From Oceanospirillum sp048270425 (GTDB taxonomy: Bacteria; Pseudomonadota; Gammaproteobacteria; Pseudomonadales; Halomonadaceae): DNA of 64,000 nucleotides. Shown here piece by piece: positions 51,927 through 61,416 of the stretch. The notes under the pieces were generated by a model that was given only the letters and a program-made list of their open reading frames with translations, made no database searches and was not told the origin of the DNA. Both the position numbers and the translations under genes were made by a program. Within the stretch, counting starts at the first letter, position 1, and every line of letters begins with the position of its first letter. The stretch is from positions 62,001 to 126,000 of the forward strand of contig JBLWSY010000004.1 in NCBI GenBank assembly GCA_048270425.1, in the 5' to 3' direction.

Positions 51927-54065
51927 GTGTCAACCATTGAAGACTTAGTGGACCGCCTGCGTGGCTACCTGAAGCCTGAAGAGATTCAGCAGGTTCGCCG
52001 GGCTTATTATTTTGCCGAGCAGGCCCACGATGGTCAGCGCCGCCGCAGTGGTGAGCACTATGTGACTCACCCGCTGGCGGTTGCCACCATTCTTGCCAAT
52101 ATGCACATGGACCATCAGAGCCTGATGGCCGCTATGCTGCACGATGTCATTGAAGATACCCCGGTTACCAAAGACGCCCTTGCTAAGCAGTTCGGTGACA
52201 CCGTTGCCGATCTGGTAGACGGCGTTTCCAAACTGACTCAGATTCACTTTGAGGATAAAGCCCTCGCTCAGGCGGAAAACTTCCAGAAAATGGCACTGGC
52301 CATGGCGAAGGATATCCGCGTGATTCTGGTGAAACTGGCGGATCGTCTGCACAACATGCGTACGCTGGGTGCCCTGCGCCCGGACAAGAAACGCCGCATC
52401 GCCCGTGAAACCCTGGATATCTACTCGCCGATTGCCGCCCGTCTGGGTATCAATACCATTCGAACCGAGCTGGAAGAGCTGGGGTTCGAAGGTATGCACC
52501 CGATGCGCTATGAGCGCCTGAAACGAGCGGTACAGAGTGTTCGTGGTAACCGTAAACAGGTGATCCGCGAGATTCAGAACGCCCTGCAGGCCTGCATCGA
52601 CGAAGAGGAACTGAGCGGTAAGGTCTTTGGCCGCGAGAAGCATCTGCTTAGCCTGTACCGTAAGATGCGCGCCCGCCGTAAGTCTTTCTCGGAAGTGATG
52701 GACGTGTACGGTTTCCGTATCGTCACCGATAAGGTGGATACCTGCTACCGGATTCTGGGTGCGATCCACAATCTGTACAAACCGGTTCCCGGTCGTTTCA
52801 AAGACTATATCGCTATCCCCAAAGCGAACGGCTATCAGTCGCTGCACACCTCTCTGATCGGCATGAACGGTATTCCGATCGAAGTTCAGATCCGTACCCG
52901 TGAGATGGAGTCGATGGCCAATAACGGCATCGCAGCCCATTGGCTGTACAAGTCAGAACAGGAAGAGAGCGCCAAAGGCATGACAGGAGCCAGTCATGCC
53001 CGTGCCCGCCAATGGGTAAAAGGCCTGCTGGAGATGCAGCAACGCGCGGGTAACTCGCTGGAATTTATCGAACACGTGAAGATGGATCTGTTCCCGGATG
53101 AGGTTTACGTGTTCACGCCGAAGGGCGACATTATGGAGCTGCCATCCGGTGCAACTGCGGTGGATTTTGCCTACGCGGTGCACACCGATGTGGGTAACTC
53201 CTGTGTGGCAGCCCGTATCAACCGTCGCCTGTCGCCACTGAGCGCCCATCTGGAAAGCGGTCAGTCGGTAGAGATTATCACCGCGCCAAGCGCCCGACCA
53301 AACCTGGCCTGGCTGAGCTTTGTGGCTACCGCCAAAGCGCGAAGCGCGATCCGCCACTACCTGAAAAATCAGCAGCGGGCAGAATCCGTCTCACTGGGTA
53401 AACGCCTGCTGAACAAGGCGCTGGATGCGTTCGACAAACAGTATGACGATGTTCCGAAGAGCCAGATTGAAGCTCTGTTGAAAGAGTTCCAGTACGAAAC
53501 TGAGCAGGACCTGCTGGATGCGATCGGTCTGGGTAATCGTATGGCCTTTGGCGTTGCCCGTGCCCTGATCGGTCAGGAAGGTAACTCTGCGGATCCGGAT
53601 CCGTCTCCGGCTCCGACTAACAACAAGCTGGCGATCAGCGGCACCGAAGGCATGGTGACATCCTATGCCCGCTGCTGCCACCCGATTCCGGGTGACCCGG
53701 TTATTGGACATATCAGTAGCGGTCGTGGCATCGTGATTCATGTGGATACCTGCCGCAACATTGCAGATATTCGCGATGACAGCAACCGCTGTGTTCCTAT
53801 GGACTGGTCTGAAGGCGTTTCCGGTGACTTCACGGTTGTGCTGCGCGTTGAAGCCGAACATCAGAAGGGCTTTATCGCATCACTGGCAGCACTGATCACA
53901 GAAGCCGACGCTAATATCGAGAAGATCACCACGGAAGAACGGGATGCCCGCCTGACCATGGTGAACATTGAGATGGGTATCGCCAACCGGGTTCATCTGG
54001 CAAAAGTGATGCGCCGGATTCGCACCCTGAGCAATGTCAGCCGTATTACCCGGGCACGTCGCTAA
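51927..54065 (+). CDS. spoT: Bifunctional (p)ppGpp synthase/hydrolase SpoT
   Basis: This 712-residue Rel/SpoT family protein has an HD hydrolase (H72-D73 in MLHDVIEDT), a synthetase domain (RFKDYIAIPKANGYQSLHTS), TGS (DEVYVFTPKGDIMELPSGATAVDFAYAVHTDVG), a zinc-finger/helical part (YARCCHPIPGDPVIGHI) and a C-terminal ACT. The start is GTG 51927, with AAGGAG 7 bases upstream. It controls the stringent response. A hairpin follows the stop. Confidence 0.96.
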   Translation: MSTIEDLVDRLRGYLKPEEIQQVRRAYYFAEQAHDGQRRRSGEHYVTHPLAVATILANMHMDHQSLMAAMLHDVIEDTPVTKDALAKQFGDTVADLVDGVSKLTQIHFEDKALAQAENFQKMALAMAKDIRVILVKLADRLHNMRTLGALRPDKKRRIARETLDIYSPIAARLGINTIRTELEELGFEGMHPMRYERLKRAVQSVRGNRKQVIREIQNALQACIDEEELSGKVFGREKHLLSLYRKMRARRKSFSEVMDVYGFRIVTDKVDTCYRILGAIHNLYKPVPGRFKDYIAIPKANGYQSLHTSLIGMNGIPIEVQIRTREMESMANNGIAAHWLYKSEQEESAKGMTGASHARARQWVKGLLEMQQRAGNSLEFIEHVKMDLFPDEVYVFTPKGDIMELPSGATAVDFAYAVHTDVGNSCVAARINRRLSPLSAHLESGQSVEIITAPSARPNLAWLSFVATAKARSAIRHYLKNQQRAESVSLGKRLLNKALDAFDKQYDDVPKSQIEALLKEFQYETEQDLLDAIGLGNRMAFGVARALIGQEGNSADPDPSPAPTNNKLAISGTEGMVTSYARCCHPIPGDPVIGHISSGRGIVIHVDTCRNIADIRDDSNRCVPMDWSEGVSGDFTVVLRVEAEHQKGFIASLAALITEADANIEKITTEERDARLTMVNIEMGIANRVHLAKVMRRIRTLSNVSRITRARR

Positions 54066-54094
54066 AAACCTTAGACGATTCTCACTTTTCCTGG

Positions 54095-54120
54095 CAGCAG
54101 ATCCCTGTGATCTGCTGTTT
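54095..54120 (+). terminator. Hairpin after spoT, probable terminator
   Basis: A perfect 9-bp stem (54095-54103 with 54109-54117) has a 5-base loop and a short T tail. It may attenuate readthrough into ridA. Confidence 0.55.
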
Positions 54121-54199
54121 CGGTTTCTGATTCCGTCAATTCTTCAGAAACCCTCAAGCATAAGACAAGCGTAAAGCAATAAGAAACGGAGATAGTGCA

Positions 54200-54586
54200 A
54201 TGAGCAATAAAGGCGTAATTCACACGGATAAAGCACCGGCAGCGATCGGAACATACTCTCAGGCAGTTAAGGCAGGCGACACCGTTTATCTGTCCGGCCA
54301 GATTCCTCTGGTACCGGAAACCATGGAGATCATCTCTGATGATTTTGCTGAACAGACCGAGCAGGTGTTCAAAAACATCTCTGCCGTAGTTGAAGCTGCC
54401 GGTGGCCGCCTCTCTGACGTGGTAAAACTGAATATCTATCTGACCGACCTGTCCAACTTCGCCACGGTAAACGAAGTCATGGGCCGCTTCTTCAAACAGC
54501 CTTATCCGGCTCGTGCTGCGGTAGGCATTAAAGAGTTGCCAAAAGGCTCTCTGGTTGAGATCGAAGGTATTGTTGTTCTTTCTTAA
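54200..54586 (+). CDS. ridA: RidA family enamine/imine deaminase
   Basis: This 128-residue protein removes reactive enamines/imines made by PLP enzymes such as threonine dehydratase. GDTVYLSGQIPLVPET, YPARAAVGIKELPKGSLVEIEGIVV contain the substrate arginine and the C-terminal signature. It is co-directional with spoT, as in Pseudomonas. Confidence 0.96.
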   Translation: MSNKGVIHTDKAPAAIGTYSQAVKAGDTVYLSGQIPLVPETMEIISDDFAEQTEQVFKNISAVVEAAGGRLSDVVKLNIYLTDLSNFATVNEVMGRFFKQPYPARAAVGIKELPKGSLVEIEGIVVLS

Positions 54587-54609
54587 TCATCATGATGGGT
54601 AAACGATAG

Positions 54610-54645
54610 AAGAACTGCCTCATGAGCCGATAAGGCAGTTCTTTA
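54610..54645 (+). terminator. Rho-independent terminator of ridA
   Basis: An 11-bp stem (54610-54620 with 54633-54643) is followed by a short T-rich tail. Confidence 0.75.
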
Positions 54646-54697
54646 TCGGGCGAAAGCTCTCATCCGTCATCACGGCGAAAACTTCGCTCTTTCGAAA

Positions 54698-56014
54698 TCA
54701 AAGATTCTTTTTAAACTCGCCAACGGCTTCCACAACCTGTCGGGCTCCTGACTGAATATCACCCATAACCTGACCGGACTGATTTGAAAGCTCTAAGGCT
54801 TTATCGATTTCTTTCAGGCTTGCCTCGATCAGGCTAACCGCATTTTCTGTCAGCTGTTTGTTTTCCGAAACGACTTTAATAATCTGCTCCGTCGTCAAAC
54901 TGGTTCGGGAGGCCAGCTGACGCACCTCATCAGCCACAACAGCAAAACCCCGACCTTGCTCACCTGCCCGCGCTGCTTCAATCGCAGCATTAAGCGCCAA
55001 TAGATTGGTCTGCTCGGCGATGCCACGAATGCTTTCTACCAGATCAGACACTCTGGTCGACTGTGCATCCAGTTCAAAAACCCCTTTACTGGCTTCCTGC
55101 ATTCGAGCGTACAGCTCATTCATCGTTGCAATGGTCGATTCCAGAACCCGAATACCCTCAGAAGTGTCTGCGTCTGTTTTTCTGGAGATCTCATAAGCAA
55201 TCTCAGATGTTTCTGAGATTGCCTGCTCGCGGTTCATCTGTTCGGTGATGACAGTAGCGAATTTCGCGACCTTATAAAGATCACCACTATCATCATGGAT
55301 AGGATTGTAGCTGGCCTCAAGCCAAACGGAATTCCCATGACTGTCAAACCGCTGAAAACGACCGGACACAAATTCACCTGAAGCCAGTCTGCGCCAGAAC
55401 GACCGATACGCTTCGGAACCTGACTCCTCTGAGCTGCAGAAAATTTTGTGATGCTGGCCAATAATCTGGCTTTTTTTGTAGCCCATCGCCTTGAGGAAAT
55501 TATCGTTAGCGTCAAGGATAATACCATCGAGACTAAACTCGATAACCGCGGAGGACCGGTTAAGGGCGGTTATCATATCCTCCTGCTCTCGGGAGTGAGA
55601 GATGGTTCGCGTCAGCTCAACAGCGTAACAGGTAAGCTCTGTGAGCTGTTTTTTGGCATCCTTCACAGGCTGAATAATGACCCGATACCAGGCTTCGCTG
55701 CCATTTTTGGTCAATAACTGAAGTGCGCCATGCCAGTGCCGTCCGGTTCGTATGGCATCAAACATCTTCCGGCAATGCTCTTTGTTCTTCGACTTATCAG
55801 GCACAATGTCCATCAGACTTTTACCGGTAACATCACTGTTCTGGTAACCCGAAGACTGAAGAAACAAGGTGTTGGCCTGAAGAAATACACCGTTCTGATT
55901 CAAAGAAAAGTTAAGCATTTCTGACTGCATATCACGCCTAGTAGCGTGAAAAACAGCCAGTTCTTCTTCAAGCGCGTCAATTCGGGACTGTAGTTTTCTA
56001 TTGGGAAACAGCAT
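54698..56014 (-). CDS. Soluble PAS-PAS methyl-accepting chemoreceptor (BdlA-like)
   Basis: This 438-residue protein has no membrane helix. Two PAS domains (about 30-140 and 150-265) precede a short MCP signalling hairpin with the highly conserved tip (RGIAEQTNLLALNAAIEAARAGEQGRGFAVVADEVRQLA). This architecture and length match BdlA, which promotes biofilm dispersal through c-di-GMP-dependent pathways. The protein ends soon after the signalling domain. It stands alone; no che genes are nearby. Confidence 0.88.
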   Translation of the reverse strand: MLFPNRKLQSRIDALEEELAVFHATRRDMQSEMLNFSLNQNGVFLQANTLFLQSSGYQNSDVTGKSLMDIVPDKSKNKEHCRKMFDAIRTGRHWHGALQLLTKNGSEAWYRVIIQPVKDAKKQLTELTCYAVELTRTISHSREQEDMITALNRSSAVIEFSLDGIILDANDNFLKAMGYKKSQIIGQHHKIFCSSEESGSEAYRSFWRRLASGEFVSGRFQRFDSHGNSVWLEASYNPIHDDSGDLYKVAKFATVITEQMNREQAISETSEIAYEISRKTDADTSEGIRVLESTIATMNELYARMQEASKGVFELDAQSTRVSDLVESIRGIAEQTNLLALNAAIEAARAGEQGRGFAVVADEVRQLASRTSLTTEQIIKVVSENKQLTENAVSLIEASLKEIDKALELSNQSGQVMGDIQSGARQVVEAVGEFKKNL

Positions 56015-56222
56015 TCATTGCACCCTAGGTTCAAAAATTGTTCAGGGATTAGCCCATGACATTCACTATACGTCTTTTGATGACGGACAGGTCACTTTTT
56101 GCACGCTGAAGAAAAACTATCTGCCCGACAGCCCTACCGATAAACAACTGCCTGACCGACAGAAGAAAACGACAGGCAGGTCATCACCCGTTTCAGGAGC
56201 AGAAGTGATGACACCGTCATAA

Positions 56223-57131
56223 TTAATCCCGTGGCTGTGTCTTTTCCTGTGCCATCTCCTGCTTAACTCTCTTCAGGGCTTCAAGATAGCCTTCCCTATA
56301 GGTCGGATAGGTAAACTCATAGCCGGTACTCAACAACAGGCTGTTGTCGCAGATCTTGCTGCTACGACGACGGGTGGGAGATTCCACCACTTCTGTCGGC
56401 GTAACCTGCAGAACATCTGCCATCCAGTTCATGACATCAAACAGCGGCGCAGAACCGTTATCAGTTGCCAGATAAACCGGCGCCGGAATTTTGCCTGCTT
56501 CTACCATGCCGACGAAGTGCGCCAACACACCGGCACAATCATCGCTATGAATGCGGTTGGTGTATTTAATCGGTACTTCCGGTGCAATGCGGCCCTGACG
56601 GACCTGTCGAATCAACATATCCCGTCCGGGACCATAGATGCCTGAGAAGCGAACACAAGTATGGCTCAGCCCACTCTTACGCAGCGCTTCTTCCGCTTTC
56701 AGCATGATAGTGCCGGCAAAACCGGAGGGGTGCGGTACAGTGTTCTCATCCACGGTTTCGCCTTCGGTCTGGCCATAAATACTGGTGCTGGAAACGAAGA
56801 GAATATGTTTAGGTGTGTGCTTGTTTTTTTTCAGCCAGCGCAGCATCTGTTTAACGCCCTCAGCATAAGCACTCTGATAGAACTCTTCAGAGAAACCACC
56901 GGCGGCAACAGAGTAGATGATGTAATCCGGCTTTAGAGTCGGTGAATGATCAGACAGCGCCTGCCACGAATCTGCATCTGCCACATCCAGCCGAACAGGG
57001 TGAACACCTTCCGGCAAGTTCTCCGGGTTACGGCGGGCGCCATGAACCTGATGATTTTCTGCTAATAGCCGACGGGCAGTACGGCTACCAATATCGCCGC
57101 ATCCTACGATCAAAATCTCCTGAGCACTCAT
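56223..57131 (-). CDS. NAD-dependent epimerase/dehydratase family (SDR, YeeZ-like)
   Basis: This 302-residue extended SDR has GCGDIGSRTARRLL (Rossmann), VSSTSIYGQTEG, and RFSGIYGPGRDML. It resembles YeeZ-type proteins, whose function is unknown. ATG 57131 with a purine-rich GGGAGAGAAG upstream is chosen; the extension to 57245 overlaps divergent recG sequence. Confidence 0.82.
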   Translation of the reverse strand: MSAQEILIVGCGDIGSRTARRLLAENHQVHGARRNPENLPEGVHPVRLDVADADSWQALSDHSPTLKPDYIIYSVAAGGFSEEFYQSAYAEGVKQMLRWLKKNKHTPKHILFVSSTSIYGQTEGETVDENTVPHPSGFAGTIMLKAEEALRKSGLSHTCVRFSGIYGPGRDMLIRQVRQGRIAPEVPIKYTNRIHSDDCAGVLAHFVGMVEAGKIPAPVYLATDNGSAPLFDVMNWMADVLQVTPTEVVESPTRRRSSKICDNSLLLSTGYEFTYPTYREGYLEALKRVKQEMAQEKTQPRD

Positions 57132-57263
57132 CTTTCTTCTCTCCCCGGGAATCTCTATTATCTGATTTGAACCTGTCTCCCTGATAGGTCTGACCATAAT
57201 ACAAGTAAAATGTGCCACACAACTAACGGCTGGAAAACGGGCCACCCAGCAGATGGACAGGAT

Positions 57264-59402
57264 ATGCCAACAACCTCAGCCTCAACCTCGAAGAAAACGG
57301 CCACTCAGCCTGTGGTAAAAAAAACAGGATTGGGCTCAGATCAACTGGCTCAGCCGGTCACAGCATTAAAGGGCGTGGGTGCAGCATTAACGGAAAAGCT
57401 GGCCAGGTTACGCATTCACACGGTTGAAGATCTGCTGTTCCATCTTCCTTTACGGTATCAGGACCGTACCCGGGTTACGCCGATGGGGTCCGTTCGACGG
57501 GGTGATGAGGTCGTAGTCGTCGGGCAGGTTGCACTGGCAGATGTCACCAAGGGACGACGGAGGGCACTGATTGTTCGCCTTTCCGATGGCACCGGCAGTA
57601 TCACGTTGCGGTTTTTCCATTTTAATATGGCGCAGAAAAATCAGTTCCAGAAGGGTGCTCTGGTTCGTTGCTACGGTGAAGCCCGTCCCGGTGCCAGCGG
57701 TCTTGAACTGTACCATCCGGAGTACCGCCTGGTGGCTCAGGATCAGCCTATGGAAATGGAGGATCATCTGACGCCTATCTATCCGCTGACCGAAGGTCTG
57801 ACCCAAAACCGGCTGCGCCAGCTGATTCATCTCGCCCTTGAAGAGCTGAAAAAAACCGAGGTGATCGACTGGCTGCCCCAGAGCCTGTTTCCCAATCTGC
57901 CATCCCTGAAAGAATCTCTGCTACTGTTACATGAGCCACCGCCGGATGCCCCGGTTTACGACCTGAAGGATTACAAGCACCCCAGCCAGCACCGCCTGAT
58001 TCTGGAAGAGCTGATCGCGCAGCAGCTCAGCCTGTTAAAACTGCGCCAGCAGCATAAACATCATCAGGCTCCGGTTTTTCATAGCACAGGAATGCTCAGT
58101 CGGCAGATGCTGGCACAGCTGCCGTTTCCTCTGACCGGCGCTCAAAGCCGTGTGATCCATGAGATTGAACAGGATATCCAGCAAGGCAGCCCCATGCTGC
58201 GGCTGGTGCAAGGGGATGTGGGAGCTGGTAAAACACTGGTTGCCGCCATGGCTGCTTTGCAGGCGATAGAAGCCGGTTATCAGGTTGCCGTGATGGCACC
58301 GACGGAAATTCTGGCGGAGCAGCATTTTAATAATTTCAGTCAATGGTTTACGCCTTTGGGCATTGAGGTTGCCTGGATGGCAGGCAAACTTAAAGGCAAA
58401 ACCCGTCAGACCCAGCTGGAACGCATAGCAGACGGTGCTCCCATGGTCGTGGGAACGCACGCGCTGTTTCAGGAAACTGTCGAGTTCAAAAAACTGGGGC
58501 TGATCGTGGTGGATGAGCAGCACAGATTTGGTGTTCACCAGAGGCTCAGCCTGCGGGAGAAAGGTCAGCAGGGCGATCTTTACCCCCATCAGCTGATTAT
58601 GACCGCCACACCGATTCCGCGAACCCTGGCGATGAGTGCCTATGCGGATCTGGATACCTCGGTTATTGATGAGCTGCCACCGGGGCGAACACCCATCGAA
58701 ACCGTGGCGCTGGCAGATACCCGACGGGATGAGATTATTCAGCGCATTGCAGCAGCCTGCCATCAGGGCAAGCAGGCTTATTGGGTCTGCACTCTGATTG
58801 AAGATTCCGAGGCCCTGCAGTGTCAGGCGGCAGAAACCACCTTTGATGATCTGAGAGAACGTCTGCAGGGACTCAATATCGGCCTGGTTCACGGGCGTAT
58901 GAAGCCTCAGGAAAAAGCCGAAATTATGGCGCGCTTTAAAGCTAATGAGCTTCAGTTACTGGTAGCCACCACGGTGATCGAAGTGGGGGTCGATGTACCT
59001 AACGCGACCCTGATGGTGATCGAAAACCCGGAACGTCTGGGTCTGTCGCAACTGCACCAGCTCAGGGGCAGGGTAGGCCGTGGCGATCAGCAAAGTTACT
59101 GTGTGCTGCTTTATCACACACCGTTATCAAAAAACGGTAAAGCCCGGGTGGCGGTGATGCGGGAAACACAGGACGGTTTTAAGATTGCTGAAAAAGATCT
59201 TGAGCTACGAGGGCCGGGAGAAGTGCTCGGCACCCGGCAAACTGGCTTGGCTCAGATGAAAATCGCCGATCTTGTTCGGGATCAGTACCTGCTCACTGAA
59301 GTCAATAATGCAGCAAATCAGTTGATTCAGCACTACCCTGAAAATCTGAGTCCTCTCGTTGAGCGATGGCTGGGAGGCGCAGAACAATACGCTCAGGTTT
59401 AA
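57264..59402 (+). CDS. recG: ATP-dependent DNA helicase RecG
   Basis: This 712-residue branch-migrating helicase restarts stalled forks and resolves Holliday junctions and R-loops. The wedge/OB domain (ALKGVGAALTEKLARLRIHTVEDLLFHLPLRYQDR) is followed by motor motifs GDVGAGKT (317-324), DEQH (417-420), MTATPIPRT and the QLRGRVGRG motif VI. The start is uncertain: 57264 has a nearby purine-rich site, while 57210 is also in frame. The N-terminal 35 residues are low-complexity (TSASTSKKTATQPVVKK). Confidence 0.95.
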   Translation: MPTTSASTSKKTATQPVVKKTGLGSDQLAQPVTALKGVGAALTEKLARLRIHTVEDLLFHLPLRYQDRTRVTPMGSVRRGDEVVVVGQVALADVTKGRRRALIVRLSDGTGSITLRFFHFNMAQKNQFQKGALVRCYGEARPGASGLELYHPEYRLVAQDQPMEMEDHLTPIYPLTEGLTQNRLRQLIHLALEELKKTEVIDWLPQSLFPNLPSLKESLLLLHEPPPDAPVYDLKDYKHPSQHRLILEELIAQQLSLLKLRQQHKHHQAPVFHSTGMLSRQMLAQLPFPLTGAQSRVIHEIEQDIQQGSPMLRLVQGDVGAGKTLVAAMAALQAIEAGYQVAVMAPTEILAEQHFNNFSQWFTPLGIEVAWMAGKLKGKTRQTQLERIADGAPMVVGTHALFQETVEFKKLGLIVVDEQHRFGVHQRLSLREKGQQGDLYPHQLIMTATPIPRTLAMSAYADLDTSVIDELPPGRTPIETVALADTRRDEIIQRIAAACHQGKQAYWVCTLIEDSEALQCQAAETTFDDLRERLQGLNIGLVHGRMKPQEKAEIMARFKANELQLLVATTVIEVGVDVPNATLMVIENPERLGLSQLHQLRGRVGRGDQQSYCVLLYHTPLSKNGKARVAVMRETQDGFKIAEKDLELRGPGEVLGTRQTGLAQMKIADLVRDQYLLTEVNNAANQLIQHYPENLSPLVERWLGGAEQYAQV

Positions 59403-59478
59403 ACCCAAAACTCTATTAACCCTTTGAAAATACATGTTTTGAGTCATGTTCTTATATCTTCCTCTAAGGCATAGTAGG

Positions 59479-59484
59479 TATAAT
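59479..59484 (+). promoter_or_regulatory. Candidate -10 box for the HDOD gene
   Basis: A perfect TATAAT lies about 28 bases before the start codon. No good -35 box is seen, so this is only a weak promoter call. Confidence 0.3.
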
Positions 59485-59511
59485 TACAGGAGTTTTTAGT
59501 TGGAGATCACC

Positions 59512-60912
59512 ATGTCCCTTCAAGGATTAGTACAGTCCCTTAAGGAGAGTATGTCTCAATCCGTTTCATCGGAAGACTTTCCTCAGCTCATTAAAAGCCG
59601 ACTGGTTCCAAGAAACCGGGCGACAGCAAAGCAGCTGGTTCGATCTTCGGTACTGGAAGATCCCGATGGTGTTCGCCATCTGTTCGCTTTTCCGGCCCAT
59701 TGTCTGCTGGATATGAAGCTGTACCAGAACTACCGGGCAATCTCACCCGATGCCAAACAATCCTTGCTGAAGCGCAAAAAAATACAATCGGTTCCCGCGA
59801 TTCCTGACGTCATCGACTATAACCTGATCGTCGACTCCCGCTGTTTTGATAACGAAACCGTTTATACCGAATCCGGCGACCCAGCTTGGTTGCTGGAATT
59901 TACCGGTGACGAATACAAAGCCCTCATCGAAGCCTTCAGCACCACGGCCAAAATAGAGCCGTTTGCTATTCCACTGGTTTCTATTCGCCCGAATCTGACA
60001 GCGGTGGATCAGGATGAGATGGAGATCAAAGCGGCCGTGGAAACGATCACATCCCGCCGTATCCGAACTCGTCTGGCGGAAAGTATTGAAATTCCGCCTC
60101 TGCCATTGAGTGCTCATAACATCATCATGCTGCGCGCGGATGAAAATGCCGGTGCCGAAGAGTTGGCCTCTATTGTGGAATCTGATCCAAGTCTGGCGTC
60201 TCAGGTGATTAGCTGGGCAAACTCACCCTATTACGGTTTGCCCGGACAGATTCGCTCTATCGAAGATGCCGTCATTCGGGTACTGGGTTTTGACCTGACC
60301 ATGAACCTGTCACTGGGTTTGTCGATGGGTAAGAATATTAAAATGCCAAGTGATGGTGTTTTTGGCTATCGCAACTACTGGCGTGAAGCCGTGATGAAAG
60401 CGATGCTGATGGAGCGACTGGTTAAACAGATTCCTGCTGCGCACCGACCTTTCGTCGGCCTGAGCTATCTGTCCGGTCTGGTGAATAACTTCGGTTATCT
60501 GGTGATTGCAGAAGTTTTCCCCCCGTACTTCTCTCTGTATTGTCGTTATCAGGAAGCTAACCCTCATGTTCCGGCAATGTATATCGAACGCTTCCTGTTT
60601 GGTATTACCCGCGAACAGATTGGCAGCTTCCTGTTCCAGACCTGGGGTATTCCGGATGAGGTCTGCAGTGCGATCCGTCATCTGCACAACGCCTCCTACG
60701 AGGGTTTACACCACGAATACGCCAACCTGCTCTACATTGTGAATCAGCTGGTACAAAGTGATGGCGAAGTCCGGCTGGGCAAGTTACCGGAAACCGTGCT
60801 GAACCGGGTACACCTGGAACGGTCAAAAATTGAAGACGCGGTTGCCGACATCAGCAGTTTCAACGAAGAGCTCAACACCCTGGCGGAGATGCTGGAAAAA
60901 GCCAGTAAATAA
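59512..60912 (+). CDS. YbaK-like domain fused to HDOD signalling domain
   Basis: This 466-residue protein has an N-terminal region (about 20-150) resembling YbaK/aminoacyl-tRNA deacylases. An HDOD domain (about 185-385) follows, with IPPLPLSAHNIIMLRADENAGAEELASIVESDPSLASQVISWANS and VIRVLGFDLTMNLSLGL. HDOD proteins act in signalling (chemotaxis, biofilm, stress). The fusion is known in Pseudomonas relatives; its tRNA activity is untested here. ATG 59512 has GGAG 6 bases upstream; TTG 59500 is a competing start with its own AGGAG. Confidence 0.85.
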   Translation: MSLQGLVQSLKESMSQSVSSEDFPQLIKSRLVPRNRATAKQLVRSSVLEDPDGVRHLFAFPAHCLLDMKLYQNYRAISPDAKQSLLKRKKIQSVPAIPDVIDYNLIVDSRCFDNETVYTESGDPAWLLEFTGDEYKALIEAFSTTAKIEPFAIPLVSIRPNLTAVDQDEMEIKAAVETITSRRIRTRLAESIEIPPLPLSAHNIIMLRADENAGAEELASIVESDPSLASQVISWANSPYYGLPGQIRSIEDAVIRVLGFDLTMNLSLGLSMGKNIKMPSDGVFGYRNYWREAVMKAMLMERLVKQIPAAHRPFVGLSYLSGLVNNFGYLVIAEVFPPYFSLYCRYQEANPHVPAMYIERFLFGITREQIGSFLFQTWGIPDEVCSAIRHLHNASYEGLHHEYANLLYIVNQLVQSDGEVRLGKLPETVLNRVHLERSKIEDAVADISSFNEELNTLAEMLEKASK

Positions 60913-60955
60913 AGCCAGGACCTCACTGGTCCACGCAGTTTTCAACAGGTACAAA

Positions 60956-60990
60956 AAAACCCGCAGTGCTAAAACATTGCGGGTTTTCTA
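60956..60990. terminator. Bidirectional terminator between the HDOD gene and hupB
   Basis: A stem of 10 bp (60956-60965 with 60978-60987), flanked by A and T runs, suits both convergent genes. Confidence 0.85.
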
Positions 60991-61003
60991 TTAACTCTGA
61001 GGC

Positions 61004-61279
61004 TTAGCAGTCAACAGCATCTTTCAGCTTTTTGCCTACTTTGAAGCCAACAGTCTTGCTTGCCGGAATATCCATTGGCTCGCCAGTCTGAGGGTTTTTA
61101 CCCTTACGAGCACTACGCTCACGTACAGAGAAAGTACCGAAGCCGATCAGAGATACTGAATCACCTTTGGCTACTGCGCCAGTGATCTCATCCAACATCG
61201 CATTCAGAACTTCATTCGCTTTATCTTTAGACAGCTCCGCTTTTTCCGCGATGGCTGCTGCCAGTTCAGGCTTACGCAT
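61004..61279 (-). CDS. hupB: DNA-binding protein HU
   Basis: This 91-residue nucleoid protein has the IGFGTFSVRERSARKGKNPQTGEPMDIPASKTVGFKVGKKLKDAV core, including the DNA-bending arm proline. HU compacts and bends DNA without strong sequence preference. It ends in Asp-Cys, an uncommon terminal cysteine. Alpha versus beta type cannot be set by eye. Confidence 0.94.
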   Translation of the reverse strand: MRKPELAAAIAEKAELSKDKANEVLNAMLDEITGAVAKGDSVSLIGFGTFSVRERSARKGKNPQTGEPMDIPASKTVGFKVGKKLKDAVDC

Positions 61280-61416
61280 GCGTTATCCTCTTTGTTATTA
61301 CTGTTTAATCCGTATATGACCGCAGTTATTTAATCAGCCTGCTATGCGGGATGCAAAGGTTTTTTCCCGGTCTGTGATAGAATTCCACACCATCAAAAGA
61401 TGGAATAAAGAGGCAT

